This document shows, one piece after another, positions 28,227-34,381 of a DNA stretch of 34,381 bases. Position numbers and translations under genes: made by a program. The notes under the pieces were generated by a model. The model was not told where the DNA came from, searched no databases, and saw only the letters and a program-made list of their open reading frames with translations. This DNA is from an uncultured Anaerofilum sp. (GTDB taxonomy: Bacteria; Bacillota; Clostridia; Oscillospirales; Ruminococcaceae), in contig CALWZC010000004.1 in NCBI GenBank assembly GCA_944385935.1, positions 139,426 through 173,806 on the forward strand, in the 5' to 3' direction. The first letter of the stretch is position 1; the number at the start of each line of letters is the position of its first letter.

Positions 28227-28317
28227 GGTACAATAGATATAAAATGTAGAAATTATGTGATTTTTTACAAAATAATTACAAAAAATTATTATTAATAATA
28301 AAATATTTTAATAACAG

Positions 28318-28346
28318 TTGCGAAAGTATTTTTGCTCTATTATAAT
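28318..28346 (+). promoter_or_regulatory. Sigma-A promoter of the surface-protein gene
   Basis: TTGCGA (28318-28323), a 17-nt spacer and a perfect TATAAT (28341-28346). The start site near 28353 gives a leader of about 50 nt. This also rules out the TTG at 28318 as a start codon, since it is the -35 box. Confidence 0.8.
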
Positions 28347-28404
28347 TTATCTCAAGAAATCGACAAATTTCACCATTTTTTCGCATTTGGAAAGGAGATG
28401 TTTC

Positions 28405-31400
28405 ATAAAGCACAAATTTTTGTACAGAGTGATGGCACTTCTACTAGTATTCTGCATGGTCACAGGAATTACTGGAAATATGCAGTTTGTCTTTGCAAAT
28501 TCTAGTAGGGAAATCGCCACCAGTGCCAACAGTTGGGTATCTACTACAGGATGGTTTTATCAGCAATTAACTGATACCAGTGCAAAGGAATTGTATCAAG
28601 AGATGGCAAAACCCGAAAATTGGTTTACTGGTGTCTATACCGGAAAAAAGGTACTTTGCCAAGAAACCTATGCCACAGAGGATGAAGCTGCTGACAAGGT
28701 AGGTGCTATAGCAAAAGGACTTGTTTGGGCAGTACGTCACGACCAACCAGAAATTTTCTGGTTAAACTGGGACCGTGTTTCTTTGGGATATGATTGGGAT
28801 AAGGATACCCAACAGTTAAGTGTATATCCAGTTGTATTTGGTGCAGATAATGCCTATCATGCAGACTATACCAATGCAACTGCGGATATCGTTCAGCCAG
28901 CATATGAAGCACTCATTGCAAAAACGGATAGCATTATGGCAGAAATGGCCACAGCCCTAAATGGGAATAATACTGTATACGCAAAAGTAGATTTTTTGAA
29001 TTGGTGGCTGATTCAAAATAATATTTATCCGCCCGATACTTCTTTAGGAGAGATTAACAATAAGCGCACAGCCTACAACGCCATTATGAGCAACAATGAC
29101 CCTCAAAATGGTCCTGTTTGTATTGGCTATTCCTATGGAATGCAATTGCTAGCTAAAGCGGCAGGTCTTACCTCTATCATCATAGATGGTACTGTTGTCA
29201 AAGATGGCAGCAACATCCAACATGGTTGGAACCGTGTGCAAAATAGCGATGGAAAATGGTATGACATTGATTCCACTTGGAATGACAGTGAGAGTATCCC
29301 TACTGTTACCAAGCATTTTTTCTTTATGGTTGGTGTAAACACAGATACACAGTTAGGCTATCCGAGAATTTATAAAGACAACCACATGCCCACTACAAAA
29401 AGCGGTTTCACTTATCCAACATTAAGCGATTCCCGTTTAGAAGACCCAACAGCTCCCCCAGCTGGTGCAGTGGCAAAGGTGGGTACTGTATATTACAATA
29501 CTTTACAAGAAGCCTTCTCTGTTGCTGCCAAAACCAATGATGTGGTACAGTTGGTAGCAAAGGCAGCTACTCCACAGCCTACCATTGACCTACCTGCTGG
29601 TACCATCAATTTACCTGTGGCAGATTTGACACTAGATGTAAATGGTACATTGTTGAAAACAACAGATTCTGCAAAGGTGTTCTCCATTCCCGCAGGTGGT
29701 TCTCTAACCATGATGGATAGTAGAGCTACTACAGAAAGTAAAATACTAGATGTGGGTGGTATCCAGTCTACCTACAAACCTATGATGGGAACCGTTGAAC
29801 TAATTGAAAATAATGGCACTTTTACCCTTGTTTCGGGAAAATTGGTACGAGGGAGAGGTACAGATACCACACTGGCTAGCTTTTTCTCTGGCAATGGTAA
29901 AGTAAGTAAATCTCCTACTAGCACATTTTGCGATGCTTTAGGAAATTCCTTACCCGGGGAAGATGGAGGCAACAGTTCAACCATTGTGGCAGCTAGACCA
30001 AAAGCAGCAGAACAGCCCAGTTTACAACTGGAAATGGATTCTACTTTTACATACAATGGAAAACCTGTTGCCTTACCCAAAGTTATTACAAATAGTGGAG
30101 GCATTATTTCCTACAATTTTGAAGGAAGTGGTGCTGCACAAGGTTACCAAAGCAGTGACCCTCCTTCGGAAGTAGGCAAGTATACAGTTACAGTATCTGT
30201 TGCAGCAGACTTAGCAGGCAATTTCTCAGCAGCAACTGCCTCTACAGAATTTGAAATCCAGCCAGCACTTATCAACTTACAACTTTCAGGAGATGTTACA
30301 CAGGGAACTGTGGGACAAGTTGTAAACTTGACTGTAAAAATAACAGGATTGCCCACAGGCGAAAAGCTGGATGTGGCACAACTTGTATTTGAAGCAGAGG
30401 GAGCACAGCAAACTACTCCACCTTCTGAAACACCAGAAGGATTTTCAGCTACATATACATTCGAAGAAAGTGCAGTAGGAGGAAAGGCAATATTCTCAGT
30501 AAAACTTGCGGATGATTGCCAGAATTACACAGCAACCCCTGCTACCTATGAAGTGCCAGTAGAGCTTTCAAAACAAGATACCAACATGACTGTAAAAGTA
30601 AGTGAGCAGTCACCTACCTACGGAACACAAGTGCAAGTTCGGGTATCTTTGCCACAAGAAGTGCCCGCCCCTACAGGTACAGTAGAATTTATTGTAGATG
30701 GAGCAGAACCTGTTATCAAAACCATTGGAAGCGACTCTTTAACTTTGGACTTGGACTCTCGCCTTTCTGCAGGGGAGCATACCATTGAAGTAAAGTATTC
30801 TGGTGATAATCGCTGGAATCCCGCAACCAAAACAGAAAAACTCATTGTGCAGCCCAAGGAGCTGGAGTGGGATTTTTCTGCATTACAAGCTGCCCCCATA
30901 GCACAAAATTCTGCCAATACTACTGTTGCTGTCACAGGAACAGCCAAACTAAATGGTATCTTGGATAACGATATTGTTTTTCTAGCAGATGGTACAGTAA
31001 TTACAGGGCAATATCTGGATGTAAGCCAGCCCGGACAACAACCGGTAAAAATCAATATTGATCAACCTGTACTTGATGGTGCAGATAAAGGAAATTACTC
31101 TGTTTCTTCTCCAGTTGATAAAACCATTCAAGGACAAGTCAATGCTGTTTCTTTAATTATAGATAAAGACAGTATTGTACCTGTAAATCCCGATAATGTC
31201 CCAGCAGACACCACCTATTTTGTAGAGAGAGAAGTAGGTTTATCTCATCTTTCCGAGGATTTGCTGAAACTGCCACAAACCAACACACTGGAAAAGGTAG
31301 CACAGCTTATGGAAAAGGCTGTACCCGAAAGCTATGTTGCAGATGTACTTACAGATATTCGTCTGATGGCTCACACAACAGGAAATCCTGATGCTGTTGA

Positions 31401-32004
31401 GGTACAAGCTCCAAAAGGAGGCATTCAAATTTTGTTTCCTTTTCCACAACAAACGGCAGCACAACCCCAAAATTACACCTTTAAGGTTCTACATATGCAA
31501 GGTGTTGGCTCCCAAGCAGGAACCATAGAGGAATTGCCATTTACTGTGCAGAAAAATGGCTTACTTTGCACGTTTGAAAGTTTCTCCCCAGTAATTGTTG
31601 TGTATAAAAATGCACCAAAACCCACAGCAACTCCCACCTCCACGCCAACGGTGACACCAGTGCCACCGCCACCTTCTGTGGTGCAAAATACACCTGCTCC
31701 ACAACCAACACCAGTTCAACAAGAAACAGTTGCTGCTACAAAATCTCCTACTCCAAAGCCTACAGCAACTGTTGAACCCACCACAGAACCTACAAATAGC
31801 CCGCAACCTACACCGACATCTACACCAGAGGCTACAACGTTACCAGAAAGCCAAGTTTCCAGTATGGAAAGTGAAACACAGGCTAACAACACAAAGGAAG
31901 AAACTTCCACAAATGGTGTTCCTGTAGTAGTGTATGGATTGGTGGCTGTTGCAGGTATTTCTGTAGTAGGTGCAGGAGCTTTTTGGTGGATTCGTAAACG
32001 ATAA
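28405..32004 (+). CDS. Large secreted, membrane-anchored protein with transglutaminase-like domain, Ig/MBG-like repeats and Pro/Thr-rich stalk
   Basis: This protein of about 1199 residues has a signal peptide (about 1-31, basic start then ALLLVFCMVTGITG, cleavage after VFA), then a transglutaminase-like cysteine protease fold with triad C239 (PVCIGYSYG), H273 (IQHGWNRV) and D289 (YDIDSTWND). Strand-rich MBG/Ig-like segments follow (about 560-640 and 740-830, the latter with GTVEFIVDG and HTIEVKYSGDN). A Thr/Pro-rich stalk (about 1075-1150) leads to one membrane helix and an RKR tail. No LPXTG motif sits before the helix, so it is membrane-held rather than sortase-attached. The start is unusual: AAAGGAG (28391-28397) is 7 nt from ATA (28405); TTG 28420, GTG 28429 and ATG 28432 are in frame but too far from it. 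Likely roles are surface adhesion or peptide/cell-wall crosslinking; the substrate is unknown. Confidence 0.82.
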   Translation: MKHKFLYRVMALLLVFCMVTGITGNMQFVFANSSREIATSANSWVSTTGWFYQQLTDTSAKELYQEMAKPENWFTGVYTGKKVLCQETYATEDEAADKVGAIAKGLVWAVRHDQPEIFWLNWDRVSLGYDWDKDTQQLSVYPVVFGADNAYHADYTNATADIVQPAYEALIAKTDSIMAEMATALNGNNTVYAKVDFLNWWLIQNNIYPPDTSLGEINNKRTAYNAIMSNNDPQNGPVCIGYSYGMQLLAKAAGLTSIIIDGTVVKDGSNIQHGWNRVQNSDGKWYDIDSTWNDSESIPTVTKHFFFMVGVNTDTQLGYPRIYKDNHMPTTKSGFTYPTLSDSRLEDPTAPPAGAVAKVGTVYYNTLQEAFSVAAKTNDVVQLVAKAATPQPTIDLPAGTINLPVADLTLDVNGTLLKTTDSAKVFSIPAGGSLTMMDSRATTESKILDVGGIQSTYKPMMGTVELIENNGTFTLVSGKLVRGRGTDTTLASFFSGNGKVSKSPTSTFCDALGNSLPGEDGGNSSTIVAARPKAAEQPSLQLEMDSTFTYNGKPVALPKVITNSGGIISYNFEGSGAAQGYQSSDPPSEVGKYTVTVSVAADLAGNFSAATASTEFEIQPALINLQLSGDVTQGTVGQVVNLTVKITGLPTGEKLDVAQLVFEAEGAQQTTPPSETPEGFSATYTFEESAVGGKAIFSVKLADDCQNYTATPATYEVPVELSKQDTNMTVKVSEQSPTYGTQVQVRVSLPQEVPAPTGTVEFIVDGAEPVIKTIGSDSLTLDLDSRLSAGEHTIEVKYSGDNRWNPATKTEKLIVQPKELEWDFSALQAAPIAQNSANTTVAVTGTAKLNGILDNDIVFLADGTVITGQYLDVSQPGQQPVKINIDQPVLDGADKGNYSVSSPVDKTIQGQVNAVSLIIDKDSIVPVNPDNVPADTTYFVEREVGLSHLSEDLLKLPQTNTLEKVAQLMEKAVPESYVADVLTDIRLMAHTTGNPDAVEVQAPKGGIQILFPFPQQTAAQPQNYTFKVLHMQGVGSQAGTIEELPFTVQKNGLLCTFESFSPVIVVYKNAPKPTATPTSTPTVTPVPPPPSVVQNTPAPQPTPVQQETVAATKSPTPKPTATVEPTTEPTNSPQPTPTSTPEATTLPESQVSSMESETQANNTKEETSTNGVPVVVYGLVAVAGISVVGAGAFWWIRKR

Positions 32005-32045
32005 CTACATCTTCATAGAAAAAGCATAGTTTTACACACAAAGCA

Positions 32046-32091
32046 AGCACGACAATAGAACTGCCTTAGGCATTCTGTTGCCGTGCTTTTT
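32046..32091 (+). terminator. Intrinsic terminator after the surface-protein gene
   Basis: The arm starting AGCACG at 32046 pairs imperfectly with the arm ending CGTGCT at 32087 (inner ACTGCC with GGCATT-side pairing around TTA), followed by a run of T. Confidence 0.75.
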
Positions 32092-32209
32092 GTTAGGAAT
32101 GTATTGAAAATAAAAAATTTTATTTTGATACAGACCAAACACCCAGTTGACACATCTAATAATTGCAAAAACGATAAAGCCGGCTATCGGAAAGGATTTA
32201 ATATTTCCC

Positions 32210-32689
32210 ATGACAAAAGAACAACTTGGAGCCCTTATATTGGATTCTCAAAATGCACTCTATCGTGTGTCAAAGTCCTTGCTTTGCAATGACGCAGATT
32301 GTGCAGATGCAATTCAAGAGGCAATTGTACATTCCTTTGCCAAATTGCATACCCTAAAAAACGACCAATATGCAAAAACATGGCTAGTACGAATTTTAAT
32401 CAACGAATGTTATACCATAATGCGAAAGGAAAAAAAGCTGATTCCTCTGGAAACCCTTCCCAGAACAGATGTCTATGAAATGGAAGATTACAGCGATTTA
32501 TATCAGGCAGTGCAAAAACTGCCACAAGATATGCGAATGGCAGTGGTTTTGCATTATGTGGAAGGTTTCTCTGTAAAAGAAATAGCCGAAATTCAGAAAA
32601 TAAGTGAAAGTGCTGTAAAGAATCGGTTGTTTTCTGCAAGAAAAAAGCTAAGATTCTTTTTGGAAGAAGAGGAGGCGAAAACTGTATGA
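32210..32689 (+). CDS. ECF-type RNA polymerase sigma factor
   Basis: The 159-residue protein has region 2 (CNDADCADAIQEAIVHSFAKL, then YAKTWLVRILINECYTIMR) and region 4 (LPQDMRMAVVLHYVEGFSVKEIAEI, then SESAVKNRLFSARKKLR) with only a short linker, as in ECF factors. The open frame extends upstream, but ATG 32210 gives a normal N-terminus; AAAGGA is 13 nt away, which is long. The anti-sigma gene overlaps its stop by 4 bp. No copy of an ECF-type -35 (GGAAC-like) was recognised upstream. Confidence 0.9.
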   Translation: MTKEQLGALILDSQNALYRVSKSLLCNDADCADAIQEAIVHSFAKLHTLKNDQYAKTWLVRILINECYTIMRKEKKLIPLETLPRTDVYEMEDYSDLYQAVQKLPQDMRMAVVLHYVEGFSVKEIAEIQKISESAVKNRLFSARKKLRFFLEEEEAKTV

Positions 32690-34116
32690 AATTGGAAAAC
32701 TTAAAAGACCAGTTTCCCAAAACACCACAAAATATTCAAGAGATGATTCAAAGAGAGGTGCAAATGCAAATGAAACCCAATAAAAAGAAAAATACACTTG
32801 TATGGAAAAAATCAGTGGCAGCAGCATTGGTGGCTACATTGGCTCTTGGCAGCACTGTATTTGCCGCAGTGCAGGCATATCAGTGGTATGTAGAAAAACA
32901 GGGAACATATGGCCTAAAAACCAGTTTTTCCAGCGAGCAGGGAGCACAGCCTCCCAAGCAGGTGCCACAGCTAAACTTCCAGCTTAATTATTTGCCTCAA
33001 GGGATGGTAAAAAATCCCCATGAGGATAGCAAATACAGTAACGAAGAGCATCTGTACCAGGGTGGAGTTTCTGTCTGGACTATGGCAATGGACAAAACAT
33101 TTTCTCCTACTTCTATTCCTCTTACCGACAAATATATTACCAATTATGAGCAACTTACCATACAAGACCATGAGGCTGTGTATGCAGATGTAGATACTAC
33201 TGGTCAATCAGGCATTCCCTTTGACAAAAGAATCTATATTGCATATCCAGAATATTGGCAGGTAGTAGAAATCTATGTTGGCTCTGATGTTAGCAAAGAG
33301 GAGGCTATGAAGATTGCAGAAAATCTTGTGGTACAAACAGGAGAAGAAATGCTAGAGTTTAGCAGTCTACAAAAATGGAGCGAAAAAGAATCTCCACAGC
33401 AAGGCATTGAATGGCCAGATTCCACCCCCACGGTCTCCAAAGAAACAATGTTGCAAACACTCCATACTGTAGGTGAAAGTTTCTCCATTCCTTCTGTAAC
33501 TTTTGACGGTGAGGAAATAAATGTTTCTGCAAAGGTGGCCAATGTCCAAGTAATGGACGATTTCTCTTTGTTAAAAGAAGATGGAATTGACCAGAGTATG
33601 AAAGAACAGATTGGGGCAGATGGGAAACTTATCCAAAATAAAATTGATTATATCAAACCCGGTGATGGAATTGATTCTCTAAATGAAGTAGTATACAGCG
33701 AAAACATTGACCAAAAACTGGTTTATCTAACCGTAGAGATGACCAACAACGAGCAAAAGGAAGTTCAAAATGTACACTTCTTAGGTGATTTTGCTTCTAT
33801 AGTGGAAACGGCAGAGGGATTTGCTGTATACAATAGAGCATTGATGGATAATAATGCAGAAACTATGTATGTTTCCCCAACAGGTGCCCGTACTGGTGGA
33901 GAAATGGATTACTTTGATGTTCCTGAAAGGGGAGGAAATGGAAAAAATTATATTTCCTCTATTGCTCCCGGCGAAACTGTGACTATCCACATTGCCCGAA
34001 TTGTGAATGCTGATGAACTGGATAAATTGTATTTCTCCATGGAGCCATCCGGCAGTGGCCTTATGCTAGGGGAAAGTGCTCTAAGCATTGGCTATGTTGA
34101 CATTCGCCAAAAGTAA
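32686..34116 (+). CDS. Membrane anti-sigma factor (DUF4179/DUF4367-like) paired with the ECF sigma factor
   Basis: The 476-residue protein has a cytoplasmic N-terminus of about 42 residues, presumed to bind the sigma factor, one membrane helix (about 44-64, AAALVATLALGSTVFAAV) and a long extracytoplasmic part. Residues about 95-210 resemble DUF4367: LNFQLNYLPQGM, then RIYIAYPEYWQVVEIYVGSDVSKEEAMKIAENL. The rest (about 240-476) is beta-rich, with LVYLTVEMTNNEQKEVQNV typical of an Ig-like signal-sensing module. ATGA overlap with the sigma gene indicates translational coupling. The signal sensed is unknown. Confidence 0.82.
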   Translation: MKLENLKDQFPKTPQNIQEMIQREVQMQMKPNKKKNTLVWKKSVAAALVATLALGSTVFAAVQAYQWYVEKQGTYGLKTSFSSEQGAQPPKQVPQLNFQLNYLPQGMVKNPHEDSKYSNEEHLYQGGVSVWTMAMDKTFSPTSIPLTDKYITNYEQLTIQDHEAVYADVDTTGQSGIPFDKRIYIAYPEYWQVVEIYVGSDVSKEEAMKIAENLVVQTGEEMLEFSSLQKWSEKESPQQGIEWPDSTPTVSKETMLQTLHTVGESFSIPSVTFDGEEINVSAKVANVQVMDDFSLLKEDGIDQSMKEQIGADGKLIQNKIDYIKPGDGIDSLNEVVYSENIDQKLVYLTVEMTNNEQKEVQNVHFLGDFASIVETAEGFAVYNRALMDNNAETMYVSPTGARTGGEMDYFDVPERGGNGKNYISSIAPGETVTIHIARIVNADELDKLYFSMEPSGSGLMLGESALSIGYVDIRQK

Positions 34117-34131
34117 GTCATTTATAAGATT

Positions 34132-34175
34132 GTACCCCTTTGTGAAAGGATTAGCACTGCAAAGGGGTGCTTTTT
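34132..34175 (+). terminator. Intrinsic terminator after the anti-sigma gene
   Basis: ACCCCTTTG (34134-34142) pairs perfectly with CAAAGGGGT (34160-34168), extended by two pairs, and is followed by five T residues. Confidence 0.92.
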
Positions 34176-34212
34176 GTGGAAAAAATATTATATAAAAATT
34201 GAAAAATACTAT

Positions 34213-34241
34213 TTGACTTTTTATGATTTTTCTGCTATACT
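34213..34241 (+). promoter_or_regulatory. Near-consensus promoter of tRNA-Leu
   Basis: TTGACT (34213-34218), a 17-nt spacer and TATACT (34236-34241); transcription would start about 7 nt before the mature tRNA. Confidence 0.88.
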
Positions 34242-34254
34242 AATAAACAGACAT

Positions 34255-34339
34255 GCGGATGTGGCGGAATTGGCAGACGCGCTAGATTTAGGCTCTAGTG
34301 GGCACTCCCGTGCAGGTTCAAGTCCTGTCATCCGCACCA
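34255..34339 (+). tRNA. tRNA-Leu (anticodon UAG)
   Basis: The acceptor arms GCGGATG and CATCCGC pair fully. The anticodon arm CTAGA/TCTAG holds loop TTTAGGC with anticodon TAG at 34289-34291, reading CUN (CUA) codons. A long variable arm marks a class II tRNA, as expected for Leu. The T arm contains GGTTCAAGTCC and the CCA end is encoded (34337-34339). The 42 bases after it show no second tRNA before the window ends. Confidence 0.98.
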
Positions 34340-34381
34340 GAAGGCGCGAATTTGAACACACCGAAACGGATCCTCCACTTC

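Noticed and set aside
28318-28404. TTG start 29 codons before the surface-protein signal peptide
   Set aside because: This TTG is the -35 box of a well-spaced promoter, and the transcript should begin downstream at about 28353.
31617-31860. Repetitive Thr/Pro codons considered as a CRISPR or tandem DNA repeat
   Set aside because: The repetition comes from a low-complexity coding stalk; there are no equal-length repeats with unique spacers. No CRISPR array was seen elsewhere in the window.
31840-32003. LPESQ as a sortase signal in the surface protein
   Set aside because: It does not match LPXTG and lies more than 30 residues before the membrane helix.
34340-34381. Attachment site or second tRNA after tRNA-Leu
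   Set aside because: Only 42 bases are available, with no tRNA fold and no repeat of the tRNA 3' end visible in the window.

Overview
The window looks like a chromosomal segment of an anaerobic, endospore-forming Clostridia-type Firmicute, plausibly from the Oscillospiraceae/Ruminococcaceae side. Supporting signs are the rqcP-yabP-yabQ-divIC-S1 cluster, an uninterrupted sigma-K gene, a HrcA/CIRCE-type groESL operon, cdaA-cdaR, oxygen-independent HemZ, and AGGAGG-type ribosome binding sites. The placement is inferred from gene content only; no search was run.

Left part (1-5316): a cupin-domain (AraC-type) regulator runs off the left edge on the minus strand. Divergent from it is a four-gene corrinoid methyl-transfer operon: a UroD-fold methyltransferase, a B12-binding corrinoid protein, a second UroD-fold protein that appears truncated and fused to a DUF2284 cysteine-rich domain, and a [2Fe-2S]/ASKHA (DUF4445) reductive activator. 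A strong hairpin terminator closes it. This is the most unusual locus here: an apparent demethylation system with unknown substrate and a chimeric protein.

5332-6393: one minus-strand PP2A-like phosphatase with its own consensus-like promoter and a roughly 200-nt leader.

6394-19639: a dense co-directional housekeeping run: bifunctional IspDF, c-di-AMP cyclase CdaA and its regulator CdaR, a COG2509 flavoprotein, RecJ, the Rel (p)ppGpp enzyme, Dtd, an MBL hydrolase, HemZ, a uridine-kinase-like protein, and a separately promoted zinc-ribbon protein. It covers isoprenoid precursors, second messengers, DNA repair, tRNA proofreading and haem synthesis.

19640-28226: HU, then rqcP-yabP-yabQ-divIC-S1 as in Bacillus, then ligA, groES-groEL with a perfect CIRCE, sigK, and a TepA/ClpP-like protease. 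Sporulation (YabP, YabQ, SigK), division (DivIC) and protein quality control (RqcP, GroESL) sit together.

28230-34381: a large secreted, membrane-anchored protein with a transglutaminase-like domain, Ig/MBG-like repeats and a Pro/Thr-rich stalk, whose Shine-Dalgarno points at an ATA codon. Next come an ECF sigma factor with a translationally coupled membrane anti-sigma factor, and a complete tRNA-Leu(UAG) with a near-consensus promoter. Most transcription units end in recognisable intrinsic terminators.
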